From Antennarius striatus (lineage: Eukaryota > Chordata > Actinopteri > Lophiiformes > Antennariidae), in assembly GCF_040054535.1 (NCBI RefSeq), contig NC_090784.1:3426001-3490000 (forward strand): DNA of 64,000 nucleotides, in the 5' to 3' direction. Made by a program: the position numbers and the translations under genes. Below the pieces are notes generated by a model. It was given only the letters and a program-made list of their open reading frames with translations. It was not told the DNA's origin and ran no database searches. Of the stretch, positions 1-10,134 are shown one piece after another (position 1 is the first letter of the stretch; each line of letters starts with the position of its first letter).

Positions 1-2230
1 GTTATTGTCAGTCCATCTGGTAAAGTGTCTGCCCTTCAACCAATGACTGAATTTGTCGCATACTGGAATGGGATGAGAACCATCACCGGACACGGGAAAG
101 GGCGCAGCACTGTGGAGGGGAATATTGAACGAGCGAATGAACTTAACAGCTTTTTCAATCGGTTCAGCTCCCCCACCACTCCCGGCTCCTCGTCCCAGGC
201 CTCTCCTGGCCTACAGACCTCTCCTGGCCCTACAGGCCTCTCCTGGCCCTACAGACCGCTCCACTGATGCTCCCTCCTCCTGTGCTTCCTCTCCTTCCAC
301 CCCTGCCACTTCTCCCGAGCCCATTCCAAGAACTGCGAAGCTCAACGGCCCCACCTCAACCACTGGACTTCCAACCTCGCCACAACCTCCTGCTCCCACC
401 ACGACCGAGACCATCATCACTGCAGACCTGGTGACGACAACGCTGAGGAGGCTCCGTCCCTACAAGGCGGCTGGACCAGATAAGGTCTCCCCAAGACTCC
501 TCCGAGCCTGTGCTTCGGAACTAGGGGACCCCCTGCAACAATTGTTCAACCTCAGTCTGCGGCTGGGGAGGGTCCCGTCACTGTGGAAGACCTCCTGCAT
601 TGTCCCTGTACCCAAGAAAGGACGCCCTACTGAGCTCAACGACCACCGACCGGTCGCTCTTACCTCCCACGTAATGAAGACCCTAGAGCGACTGGTCCTG
701 GAGCTCATGCGTCCACAGGTGCAGGGTGCTATGGACCCTCTCCAGTTTACCTATCAGGCCAAGGTTGGGGTGGACGATGCTGTCTTGTACCTCCTCCACC
801 GCATACTCTCCTACCTGGACGCCGGGGGCTGTGCCGTCAGAGTGCTCTTCTTCGACTTTTCGAGTGCCTTCAACACCATCCAGCCCCAGCTCCTGCAGGA
901 TAAACTGACCTCCATGGCTGTGGACCCCTACCTCGTGAGCTGGATTACGGACTACCTAACGGACAGACCCCAGTACGTCCGTATGGGGACTGTTTGTCTT
1001 CTATGGTGACCAGCAGCACGGGGACGCCACAGGAGACTGTTCTATCCCCCATTCTCTTCACCCTCTACACATCGGACTTCAAGCACAACTCGGATACATG
1101 CCACATACAGAAGTACTCCGATGACACCGCGATAGTGGCATGTATCCGGGAGGGTGATGGGGGGGGGTACAGGGCATTGGTGGCTGACTTCGTGGAGTGG
1201 TGCCAACAGAACCAGCTCCAGCTCAACGTCTCCAAGACAAAGGAGATGGTTCTGGATTTCCGGCGGGCACCTCCCTCTCCACAGCCGGTGATCATCAAAG
1301 GCAGTGAGGTGGAGGTGGTAGAAAACTATAAGTACCTGGGACTGCAGCTAGACAGCAGACTGGACTGGTCACTCAACTCGAACTGTGTGTACAAGAAGGG
1401 GCAGAGCAGGATGTACTTCCTAAGGAGGCTGGCCTCCTTCAACATCTGTCCTAAGCTCCTTTTCATGTTCTATCAGTCCGTAGTCTCCAGTGTGCTGTCA
1501 TACGCCATTGTGTGTTGGGGTGGGGGGGCCAGGAAAAGAGATATGGACCGTCTGAACAGACTCATCCGCAGAGCAGGCTCAGTGGTTGGGCTGAGCCTGG
1601 ACTCTGTGGATATGCTTCTGGAGAGCAGGACCATGTCTAAAATTAAGGCTATCATGAACAACACCAGGCACCCCCTACACACCACCTTCTCCCAGCAGAG
1701 AAGCACCTTCAGCGGCAGACTGCTGTCACACAGCGCCTCCACAGAGAGGCTGAGGTCCTCCTTCGTGCCCCGTGCCATCAGGGGGTACAATGACTCTCTC
1801 AGGAGGAGCGGGGGGGAGGTGGCGAGGTCAGCATGGGGTTGAAAATGGATTTAATTTAATTTTAATTTTAATTTAATTTTATACTGTTATATATATATAT
1901 ATATATAATTTATTTATTTATTATACTGTTTTATATTTTAATTCAATTTTGTACTGTTTAGATTTTATTTTATACTGTTTATATTTTAATACTGTAATAT
2001 TTTTAAATTTTATACTGTTTAGATTTTAGTTATAGTTTAGTATATAAGTCCTTTTAGTGCTGCATGTGTCTGTCTGTTAGTGTAATGTATGTCTTGTGGT
2101 ATGTCCTGTGATGTCAGTGTTTCCTTTTCTCCTGGTGTTTATCCAGTATTATTTGTTATGTAATGCCTGAGCAGTGGCTATATGCAATTTCCTCCGGGAT
2201 TAATAAAGTATCTATCTATCTAGCTATCTA
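1..2230 (+). mobile_element. Rex1/CR1-superfamily LINE, 5'-cut by window edge, degraded ORF2
   Basis: Reverse transcriptase of a non-LTR retrotransposon that would copy its own RNA at a nick. The reading frame is split. A short N-terminal part lies at 25-170, the RT core at about 170-990, and the RT end plus C-terminus at 994-1842. A frameshift falls near 170 and another near 990. RT blocks seen are the fingers/palm stretch with FFDFSSAFNTI (about 850-890), TPQETVLSP (1025-1050) and KYSDDTAIVA (1112-1140). The usual Gly of PQG is Glu, so the enzyme is probably dead. A T/A-rich 3' UTR follows. The element ends GGGATTAATAAAG plus a (TATC)n tail at 2205-2235, the usual 3' end of this fish family. 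The family name comes from memory of the RT style; the Rex1 versus L2 assignment is not certain. Confidence 0.85.
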
Positions 2231-2236
2231 TCTATG
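2205..2236 (+). repeat. (TATC)n microsatellite tail of the LINE
   Basis: Tetranucleotide tail (TATC/TAGC units) directly after the LINE 3' end. It abuts the broken end of the gypsy-type pol gene, so it marks the LINE insertion point or a deletion junction. Confidence 0.8.
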
Positions 2237-3548
2237 TGGCAGCGGATAGGCATCCTTCACAGTTCTAGCGTTAAGCCATCTAAAGTCGGTGCAAACTCTG
2301 AGGTCTCCATTCCGTTTCCATATGAGAACGAGTGCAGATGCATAGTCACTGCTCGACTTCTGAATAATACCTTTTTCTTCCATTTCATTCAGAGTCGTTC
2401 TCAGTTTCTCATACTGGCTTGGCGGTATGCGTCTGTAGGGCAGACAAAACGGCTTGTCGTCGACAAGATGGATGCGATGCACAAACCCTTTAGCCTCTCC
2501 GCAGTCCATCTTGTGTCGAGAGAAGATCGACTCATACCGTTCGATGACGCGAAGCAGCTTGTCCTTCCACTGCAGTGACACTTCACATGACCCCAGGTCA
2601 ATGTCCTGCAGCCCCAGAGTCTCCAGTGCACGCACCATGTCCTCTTCTGACCTCAGATGCACATCCTCGCTCTGCACAGACTGCGTGTTACACTTGACTT
2701 CCTCTGTTTTGGGGAGCTCTTCCACTGCGATACAGGGGGACACATCTGCGATTTTGGCGTTCCTTCTCAATACCACCACTTTTTCAGTGGGATTAATGAC
2801 TTTAACTGGGACCCATCGATCTCCCCAAAGTGGAGTAACAACTCTCCAAACGAGGATTTGTTTGGGTCTGGCTCTTGACTGGGTTGGCTCAACGACCACC
2901 GTACTGCCCGCTGACATCAAAGCTGACTCGGGTAACTTACCCCAGACAAGGTGCTCACTCTGTGGTTTCAGTGTCACACAACTCTTGACTTTCACTGTCC
3001 CCCCCCTTATCTGGAATGCATTCTCCTCTCCATCTTTCTGTGTTGGAAAGCAGTGACAGGAATTGGCAGTGGTCATCGGTTTGACCATTGTTGGGTGAGG
3101 AGACCATCCTCCAGTAGCCGTCAGTGCTCTTCAGTTGAGCTAGAATATGCTTGATGGCATTACTGCCAAGGATTATCTGTTCTGTCTGGCCTGGGACAAC
3201 CATCACTGGAACGATCATTCTGCATCCATAAACGTTCACATCAAGCTCATACATGTCTTTGGGGGAAACGCGGTGTCCACCGCAGCCTATAATGACATAG
3301 TCATCAGCTGTGTCTCTTTTCATGTCAGGGCATTGCTGCAGCAAGGACTCGACAGCAGACTCACTCATTGTGCAGGCCATCGATCCACTGTCTAGTAACG
3401 CTTTGAAGGTGGGGCCATTCTCCACAGTCACAGGTGTGTAGAACAGGCTGTCGGTCTCTGCTATTCTCTGGGATCCCTGAAATATCAGTTTCTTGGATGA
3501 GGGTATTGTACCGCTGTACAACTCATAGAGGGATTCATTATCTTGCAT
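2236..3548 (-). pseudogene. Ty3/gypsy-type pol remnant: protease and start of reverse transcriptase
   Basis: Read from 3548 downwards. The first frame (3548-2955) carries a retropepsin-like motif, ALLDSGSMACT, followed by a GSNAIKHIL stretch. The second frame (3088-2236) gives a pol linker and then the start of a gypsy-like RT (CLPYRRIPPSQYEKL, later DLRVCTDFRWLNARTVKDAYPLP). The two frames overlap and differ by one base, so a frameshift lies near 3090. The RT stops just after DAYPLP, where the LINE tail begins; the catalytic block, RNase H and integrase are missing from this window. The frame differs from gag. This is an LTR-retrotransposon fragment, not a host gene. Confidence 0.85.
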
Positions 3549-3619
3549 GTCAGGTGTCTCAATATTGGTGGGAGGCTTAATTGTTCGATCTGCACTGTCC
3601 TCCCCTGTGTGCAGACCAG

Positions 3620-4981
3620 TCAGTTTCCCTGAGGCTGTGGGGTAGCCTTCTTTGTCGGACAGTTACGGCGTGAATGGCCAGGAGCATGGCACTTAAAGCA
3701 GAGTCTCTTATCCCGACAATGGGAGAAAGCACTGTGTTCATCATCTTTGCAAATAATGCATGGCTTGTCAGTGAAACCATCAAATCCGTTCTCAGGTCGC
3801 CTGAGTGGAGCACTCCTCCTCGCTTGTGACTGATCAGAGGCTCCACGCAGCAGAACCTTCTCCAACATATTCATCACCTCCGCTAGGGGAACATACTGTT
3901 GGCTCTGTGTCTGAAGTAGCTCTTGACAGCTGTGCGTAGGGGCTGGACCATGGCTCACCTCAGCTTTGTGAACTGCAACGTCCATCCGCTCCACAGGCTG
4001 TACTGGGGAAGTTACTTTGCAGCTAATCTCGGCATGGTACTCGTTCAGCACCTCTAGTACTTCACATGCTGTCCATCTGTCGATTGTCTTAGACCTGAAA
4101 GTGAGGGCTAGGTCTTTGCAGGGACAGTTCCTAATAAACATGCGAGTCACCTCCATTTCAGGGTTGTCCAGTGTTTTGCCCTGCTCTCTCAGACAGTCAG
4201 CGGCGAGGTCAGCTGCTCTGTTTGGTCTCAGCCAGTAGTCATAGGGATCTTCGTGGCCATTAGGCAAAGTCGAGTAAAAGTCGGCTAAAGGGACAGCAGA
4301 GTACCTAGTACAACTAAAATGCTTTCTGAGTAGAGCATAAATCATATCAGGGTGAGCATGCACGTCAATGTTGCTGTTCCTAATGCCAAACTTAACTACA
4401 TCCTTAGCTTTTCCCCTCAAATGCATAAGGATTTCCTCAGCCTGATCTTCAACCCTCATAGTACTCCTCTTAATGAATGTTCTCATCAGATCTTCCCATT
4501 CGTGCACTTTGATAGCGTCTGAGCCATCCCCCACAAATGATGGTGGTTCCTTAACCTTTCTCTGTGTCACAACCTGAACCTGGGATACATCAGACACATG
4601 TATAGGCTGACTCGGTGTGCTCTCTACATTTAGTGTGGCAGAACTAGGAGCTACTGTGTTTTGTAGTTGAATATGTGACATGATGCTGTCTGCCAATTGA
4701 TGACCTATCTCCTGAATAACAGTTCTCATCTGATTGGTTACACACGCAGAACTGTCACTTGTAGGATGTGGTGTAGATGCAATCTGAGGCACAGGTGGGC
4801 TGGTGTGTTGGTCAGCTGCATTAGGAGTGCTGGCACTAGAGATTGCCTCTAGTGGGGGCATTCCAACATCTGGGGCAGGACTGTCAATAGAAAAAGGGAT
4901 GGGTGTTGGCATACCCCTGCCCCTACCAATATGAAGGGGTGTGCTAAACCGTGGAATAAACATATTATTCTGAATAGACAT
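3620..4981 (-). CDS. Gag-like protein of a gypsy-type retrotransposon
   Basis: Uninterrupted 453-codon frame starting with ATG at 4981. The N-terminal 130 residues are low in complexity and rich in Pro and Ser. The middle (about residues 140-330) resembles a retrotransposon capsid region, with DPYDYWLRPNRAADLAA and an Arg/Cys-rich helix stretch. The C-terminus holds a CCHC zinc knuckle, CFKCHAPGHSRRNC, near residue 435, preceded by a second Cys/His cluster (CIICKDDEHSAFSHC). This order is typical of gag, and the protease/RT frames follow 70 bp downstream. The open frame suggests a fairly recent insertion or continued use, but domestication cannot be judged from one copy. Confidence 0.8.
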   Translation of the reverse strand: MSIQNNMFIPRFSTPLHIGRGRGMPTPIPFSIDSPAPDVGMPPLEAISSASTPNAADQHTSPPVPQIASTPHPTSDSSACVTNQMRTVIQEIGHQLADSIMSHIQLQNTVAPSSATLNVESTPSQPIHVSDVSQVQVVTQRKVKEPPSFVGDGSDAIKVHEWEDLMRTFIKRSTMRVEDQAEEILMHLRGKAKDVVKFGIRNSNIDVHAHPDMIYALLRKHFSCTRYSAVPLADFYSTLPNGHEDPYDYWLRPNRAADLAADCLREQGKTLDNPEMEVTRMFIRNCPCKDLALTFRSKTIDRWTACEVLEVLNEYHAEISCKVTSPVQPVERMDVAVHKAEVSHGPAPTHSCQELLQTQSQQYVPLAEVMNMLEKVLLRGASDQSQARRSAPLRRPENGFDGFTDKPCIICKDDEHSAFSHCRDKRLCFKCHAPGHSRRNCPTKKATPQPQGN

Positions 4982-5365
4982 GTTTCAAAACAGTACAGTC
5001 CACCCCAATATGTGAAATCATCAATCAGAAAATGGCAAATAAATCAAAAATAATAAAATAAAAAGAGCAATCTGTGTAACACACTATAACTGGTGTGACA
5101 CATAAAGTTCCCGTGTCACTGTGACATACTGTACAGTGTACAGTAAACACTCTCACTGCAAGACCCGCTACTCTAGTAACTGTGAACACAAAATACTGTG
5201 AGCTGATGGCTTCATGAAGCGATGTGGCAGGCAGGATGGTCACCGGTTCGATGAGCTTGATAGAAGATCCGGGTCACGGCACCAATGTGACTGCTGTGTA
5301 CCCGTCCCGCCAAGAATCCACACACACACAGGCTGGTTAGATGATGTGGTTTTACTTAGGGTAGC
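4982..5365 (-). other. Leader of the gag-pol element, with a possible primer-binding site
   Basis: Sequence between the gag start and the spliced leader copy. On the minus strand, near 5287-5268, it reads TGGTGCCGTGACCCGGAT, which looks like a tRNA-primer binding site of LTR retroelements. It follows a CA dinucleotide, as at an LTR end. No matching second LTR is visible in the window, so the LTR limits are not set. Plus-strand 5317-5330 is a short (CA)n. Confidence 0.4.
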
Positions 5366-5459
5366 CTGCAATGAGTGGTCAACAACAGACACATACAATG
5401 TGATAAGCACCTCCACTGGTATGGCGTCGGAGCAGGGTGCTGGGCAGAACTGACGCCAG
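5366..5459 (-). repeat. Spliced (intron-less) copy of the two leader exons
   Basis: On the minus strand, 5459-5428 (32 nt) is fused directly to 5427-5366 (62 nt). The same two blocks lie at 6111-6080 and 5881-5820, where they are separated by 198 nt that begin GTAAGA and end TATATAG. The downstream block in that copy is also followed by a donor-like GTAAAT. The fused copy therefore has the form of a reverse-transcribed spliced RNA. It sits at the 5' end of the gag-pol remnant. Confidence 0.75.
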
Positions 5460-5819
5460 TATATGACATATTAATATTTTACAATTACCTTAACTGCATA
5501 TAAAATGTCTTAATATAATGAATTTTAACAAGTGATCGTATAGTGGTGAATGTTGTTTTTTTTACAAGTAATTGCATACAACATGTTTTAACTTATTTTA
5601 ACCAACATCATCGTTTTTTTAAATATATTTTATGAATTAGAAATATGAAATAGAAAATATAAACGTACAATCCAAGACTCAATATAAAATAAATAAAGAA
5701 GTAGCGTAATGGCGCTCTTTAGAGGGAGCTTACAGATAACAGTGGCTCCGCCTAAAAAGGCAGCGCTACACATGTACGTCTTGAATATTAAACGTCACGC
5801 ATAGTGCAACAACATTTAC

Positions 5820-6111
5820 CTGCAATGAGTGGTCAACAACAGACATATACAATGTGGTAAGCACCTCCACTGGTATGGCGTCTATATAGGGGGAAATAAT
5901 ATTGACTTCAATACAAAATATAGCATGCTAATGTGAGCAACAACAAAACGATACAAAACATAAATGCACAGAGATACCATGACAAGTGCTGTTACTTCTC
6001 TGTTAATCGTATAACAAATCTCACGTTAGCTTTTGTGTAATTTGCATATTTTGCGGAGCACAACATCCGACCATCTTACCGGAGCAGGGTGCTGGGCAGA
6101 ACTGACACCAG
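5820..6111 (-). other. Unspliced leader: exon (6111-6080), intron (6079-5882), exon (5881-5820)
   Basis: Genomic form of the leader found spliced at 5366-5459. The intron is bounded by CG/GTAAGA and TATATAG/AC, and the second exon ends GCAG/GTAAAT. Both exon copies have the same length (32 and 62 nt) and differ at only a few bases. No convincing reading frame crosses them, so they look like 5' untranslated exons. The 360 bp between the two copies (5460-5819) is AT-rich with nothing recognised. Confidence 0.65.
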
Positions 6112-6694
6112 ACATCTGCTTCCGATCTGTTTTATATAGACTCCAGTAGAGGGCGCTATTGAACCTCTCAAAGCAGGGTGAACTATATGCATAGTTTAGC
6201 AGGAATTTCACAAAAATAAATAAAGTATTTCTTATACACGTTACAGTAGTAATCATGTTTGTGTTTGTGACTGCATGGGAATCAAAGTCTGACATTTGTT
6301 TTTGTATGTTTATTTCAGTTTTACAGCACTTTTCAGTAAAATATCAAACCTGCCTGAAGACTCAGATGTTTTATTGAGAAATTGCTTAACGATCTGCCAA
6401 GTTAGAAGTCAGCTATATTCTTGCGAAGGCAGAATAGATATGAAATAACATGTTGAAAAACGGTAGTTTTCTAGCGTCTTGGAACGGATTAAGATCATTT
6501 ACATTATTTGTAATGGGGAAAATGTATTTGGAATTCGAACAAATCGGTATTTGAACAGCCTTCTGGAACGAATTGTGGTTGGAAACCGAAGTTTGCATGT
6601 AATACTTGACGTGTCCAAAATTGGTGTATAGCTCGCACTATTGAAGTAACCCTTTTGTACTGATCTTTGGTGTAGTAAAAATTCTTGTCCGTCT
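6112..6694. other. Non-coding stretch, repeat-derived
   Basis: No gene seen. Around 6450-6600 (minus-strand sense) there is text of the kind often seen at ends of fish DNA transposons (GGAACGAATT, AATGGGGAAAA and similar). No full element or inverted ends were found. Confidence 0.4.
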
Positions 6695-6861
6695 TTATTG
6701 CTCATATTTCTCCAACTCCTCTGCACTCCTGATCACCATTGTTTTCATCTGGTCCGGAGAAACACCCTTGTTTGTCCAGGTGTTGTCGAACAGTCCATTC
6801 TTTTTCAGTTGTCGAGCTTTTTTAGCAATATCAGCATTCTTTTTAGTGAGATTCTCATTAG
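6695..6861 (-). pseudogene. C-terminal scrap of a transposon ORF1-like protein (Baculo_FP-type end)
   Basis: On the minus strand, 6860-6698 translates as a Lys-rich segment (LTKKNADIAKKARQLKK, then NTWTNKG and a VIRSAEELEKYEQ end) with a stop at 6697-6695. This matches my memory of the C-terminal FP-like domain found in ORF1/coiled-coil proteins of several animal retroelements. Only about 55 codons remain. It is cut at its 5' side by the left end of the THAP element at 6862. Confidence 0.5.
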
Positions 6862-7089
6862 AGGGACAGTAAAGTTAATTTTAAGTAACATGTTATTTAT
6901 CATTATGAAAAATAGGAGAAAAAATTAATTTTATACTGTATGTGTAGCATCATCCCTTTGGTCACAAAAGCTTAAAATCTGCGCCGCAGTAGCTTCCGCA
7001 TTCAGTGGTCACGTGGGCGTCATACATCACTGGCGCCCAACATAGCTTGGTAACCATAAGAAACAATGCAATCCACGACGTGATTAACT

Positions 7090-7340
7090 CCACAAATATC
7101 ATGGTTACCTGCACGGTGAAGGGTTGTGTCAACAGAATATCAAGAAAATACAAAGACAAGGACCTATCATTCTTTAGAATACCTTCTGGAAAGCTAGGAA
7201 GGAGATGCAGAGCACGGATAAACCGGGACAATATGACCAAGGATCCGAGGATCTGTCATGAGCACTTTACCTTAGAGGATTTCCAAAGAGATTTGAAGGT
7301 AAGATCATTTTTGGACAAGAGGATTTCCAAAGAGATTTGA
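7090..7340 (+). pseudogene. THAP zinc-finger domain fragment in the transposon arm
   Basis: The frame reads MVTCTVKGCVNRISR, SFFRIPSGK, then RICHEHFTLEDF. This is the C2-CH layout of a THAP domain: Cys-x4-Cys near the start and Cys-x2-His-Phe near the end. A donor-like AAG/GTAAGA follows the domain, so this looks like one exon of a transposase or accessory gene. The usual Trp before the basic stretch is lost. The opposite-strand copy at about 9720-9890 is more decayed (deletions and a missing Cys). Confidence 0.7.
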
Positions 7341-7362
7341 AGGTAAGATCATTTTTGGACAA
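7275..7362 (+). repeat. 44-bp tandem duplication with a splice donor
   Basis: Units 7275-7318 and 7319-7362 are the same 44 bases, from GAGGATTTCC to TTGGACAA. Each holds AAG/GTAAGA. The inverted arm near 9700 has one unit only, so the duplication is specific to the left arm. Confidence 0.85.
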
Positions 7363-7659
7363 CCCGTAGTATTTATTCCCAATTCCCAAGGTTTAGTGGA
7401 TAATCAATTAATGTCTGGAGCTACTGGAGGTATTGTATAAATGTTTTTATGACCAAATTAATGTAGCCGCAAGAGGACACAAACCAGTGTCTTATTGTGC
7501 CGGTCCCAAGCTCGGATAAATACAGAGAGTTCATCAGGAAGGGCATTCAGCGTAAAACTTTTGCCAAATCAAACATGCGAATCAAAGCTATGACGTCGAG
7601 GCCTGGGTTAACAACGACCGCCATCGGTGCTGTTGACCTACAGGGTGCCGGAGGAAATT

Positions 7660-7995
7660 GGACTACTGTTGGTTGAAGTATCCCATTGACCGGCTACCGA
7701 TGCTAACGTGCTAGCTGATCAATGGGATTTTCCATATCATTTTAGCATTCAGCTAGTCACCATTCGTTACTGTTGCACTGTGTGGTATTAATTTTCTAAG
7801 GATCGATAGACCCTTCTCTGTGTTTTCTTGATGTTCTGTTGACACAAGCGTTCACTGCGCAGGTAACCATGATTTTTTTGGAGTTAATCGCGTCGTGGAT
7901 TGCATAACATAATATGGAAAATCCCATTGACCGGCTAGTGCGTTAGCATCGGTAGCCGGTCAATGGGATTTTCCATTGACCGGCTACCGATCATT
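7660..7995. repeat. Foldback repeats inside the transposon
   Basis: The motif CCCATTGACCGGCTA and its reverse complement TAGCCGGTCAATGGG occur several times (7681-7740, 7919-7990). The block at 7697-7794 recurs in direct orientation at 9434-9530. The segment at 7921-7975 can fold into a hairpin with arms of about 18 bp. This may be a small foldback element or remains of subterminal repeats. Confidence 0.6.
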
Positions 7996-8095
7996 CTAAA
8001 ACCTGGGATAAGTCGCTAGATGGTTTACTGTAATGATACATGAAGGAAAATATAATCAAATAAAGTCTCAGTTTCTTTGTATTTCACTTAATAAT

Positions 8096-8457
8096 TCATT
8101 CATTCATTCATTTTCCAACCCGCTTAATCTGCTAACGCAGGTCGCGGGGTAGCCAGTGCCTATCCTGGCAGTCTCAGGGCGTGAGGCGGGGGACACTCCG
8201 GGCACGACGCCAGTGCACCGCGGAGCCACATGGAAACAAACAACCACTCACACACACACTCACTCCTATGGTCAATTTTGGGACCAGCCAATTAACCTGA
8301 AGCGCATGCTTTTTTGAGGTGGGAGGAAGCCGGAGAGCCCGGAGAGAACCCACGCAGACACGGGGAGAGCATGCGAACTCCGCACAGAGCGGGACTCGAA
8401 CCCGGGTCCGCTGTGTTGTGAGGCAGCAGCGCTAACCACTGCGCCACCGTGCCGCCC
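8096..8457 (-). mobile_element. tRNA-derived SINE with perfect 13-bp target duplication
   Basis: Read on the minus strand it begins GGGCGGCACGGTGGCGCAG with box A (TGGCGCAGTGGTTAGCGC) and box B (GGGTTCGAGTC). A conserved body follows (CATGCTCTCCCCGTGTCTGC), then a (GAAT)n tail. TTCACTTAATAAT is present on both sides, at 8083-8095 and 8458-8470. A polymerase III-transcribed, LINE-mobilised element common in fish. It lies inside the THAP element and so arrived after it. Confidence 0.92.
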
Positions 8458-8470
8458 TTCACTTAATAAT

Positions 8471-9604
8471 GTTATAGCTAAATACATTGTGAAATGGGCG
8501 TCCACCGTTTAGCAGCGGACGCCGGCTGTGTAATTTGTTTGGTTCTCTGTTGTAGGTGGAGACTGACACTGGAGACTGACACTGGGGAACCGTATAAGGG
8601 AGAAGCAACCAACCAGAGAACGACACGATGTATATGTGCTAATGCAACGGTTCCCAAACTTTTCAGTCCACGCACCCACTTTTACCTCCCAACTTAACTG
8701 ACGCACCCCAAAGTTATTAAATGGTAACAAATATGCTACTCCGCCACAAAGAATCAAAATAACATAGGCCCAAGTTCAACATCATATTTTCTCTTTAGAC
8801 TACGAGTCACATTGTGTTCTTTACACCCTTCTCCCGATGAAGTGTACGGGTGAGTTTTCTGTGTTCTGTGCTCCTCATTTTCAGTTTCCCCTGTCTCGTC
8901 ATCATCACTCTCTTTTTCCTGCTCGATTTCTTCAGCCTGCTCTCAGTTGTGGCCAATGTATCCTGTCCTCTTTCATTTCTCCCAGATTTAATATCGGACA
9001 GACTGCCCGTTTTCTACCAGTTATGCATTTCGGCATATTATTGTTGTTGCTATCACAACAAGCTAGCACGTCCTAATGTATAGCGGCTCATCCTTAAGGT
9101 GGAGCCTAGTGACGGGCATAATATCTATGATCCTCTGGAATGTGTTGTTCCTGGTTCATACAACACCAGATTTTGTGTGTTTAGAAATATTGTATTAGGG
9201 CAAAAATACATGTTTGATAAACGAGACAATGTGTTTCTTGTTCTTCCTTCCGGTTTTGAACACGCACAACTGCTCTTGGTGGACTTCGGGATAAAAGTCC
9301 GATTACCTAATATACAGTAAACCATGCAGCGACTCATCCCAGGTGTCTTCATCTGAATCACATTCTGACAGAGATATCCAACGAGTTCTGTCCCGTTGTG
9401 GTTTACTGTGTGTATGGAAAAGTTGATTGCGCTACCGATGCTAACGGGCTAGCCCGTCAATGGGATTTTCCATATTATGTTAACATTTAGCTAGCGGCCA
9501 TTCGTTACTGGTGGACTGTGTGGAATTAATAACTAATTTATATTAAATGACTCGTCTATCACTTTTGTTTACTTTTTTACGAGTGCCATAATGCGCGATA
9601 ATCT
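8471..9604. other. Interior of the THAP element, no gene recognised
   Basis: Non-coding or decayed. The segment at 8642-8720 (GGTTCCCAAACTTTTCAGTC) resembles a hAT-type end but has no partner. An open stretch of 73 codons at 9099-9320 matches nothing known to me. Confidence 0.4.
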
Positions 9605-10134
9605 GGTCATAAAAACATTTATACAATATCTCCAATAGCTCCAGACATTAATTAATTATCCACTAAACCTTGGGAATTGGGAATAAATACTATGGGTTGT
9701 CCGAAAACGATCATACCTTCAAATCTCTTTGGAAATCCTCTGCGGTAAAGTGTTGATGACGTATCTTTGGATCCTTGGTCGGTTTATCCGTGCTCTCCAT
9801 CTCCTTCCTAGCTTCCCAGAAGGTATTCTAAAGAACGATAGGTACTTGTCTTTGTTTTTTCTTGATGTTCTTTTGACACAACCGTTCACCGCCAGGTAAC
9901 CATGATATTTTTGAAGTTTGCATCGTGGATTGCATTGTTTCTTATGGTTGCCAAGCTATATTGGGCACCATTGACATGACACCCATGTGACCACTGAATG
10001 CGAAAGCCTCTGCGGCGCAGATTTTAAGCTTTTCTGACCAAAGAGATGATGCTACACATATAAAATTTATTTTTTATTTTATTTTTCATGATGATGAATA
10101 ACATATGACACTAAAAATGAACTTTACTGTCCTT

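Larger units (their letters stand above)
6862..10134. mobile_element. Kolobok-like DNA transposon with long inverted ends and a THAP domain
   Basis: The two ends are inverted copies of each other. The left 6862-7463 matches the reverse complement of about 9605-10134, starting (A)GGACAGTAAAGTT. Both arms carry the same THAP-coding segment, and identity remains high through it. The right flank is TTAA (10135-10138); the left flank is TTAG (6858-6861), one change from TTAA. A TTAA target with THAP coding is the pattern of Kolobok elements. No DDE transposase core was recognised between the arms, so it is probably non-autonomous. The interior (7464-9604) holds direct and inverted repeats around CAATGGGATTTTCCAT and one SINE. 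Family assignment is from TSD plus THAP, not from a database match. Confidence 0.65.

Noticed and set aside
2454..3056. 200-codon plus-strand frame
   Set aside because: Shadow of the gypsy-type pol frame on the other strand.
5881..6080. The 198-nt segment as a transposon insertion
   Set aside because: No target duplication; ends are GTAAGA and TATATAG at exact exon limits, and the neighbouring exon also ends at a donor.
8094..8457. A tRNA gene from box A/B sequences
   Set aside because: The boxes belong to a SINE with target duplications and a (GAAT)n tail; no cloverleaf beyond the head.
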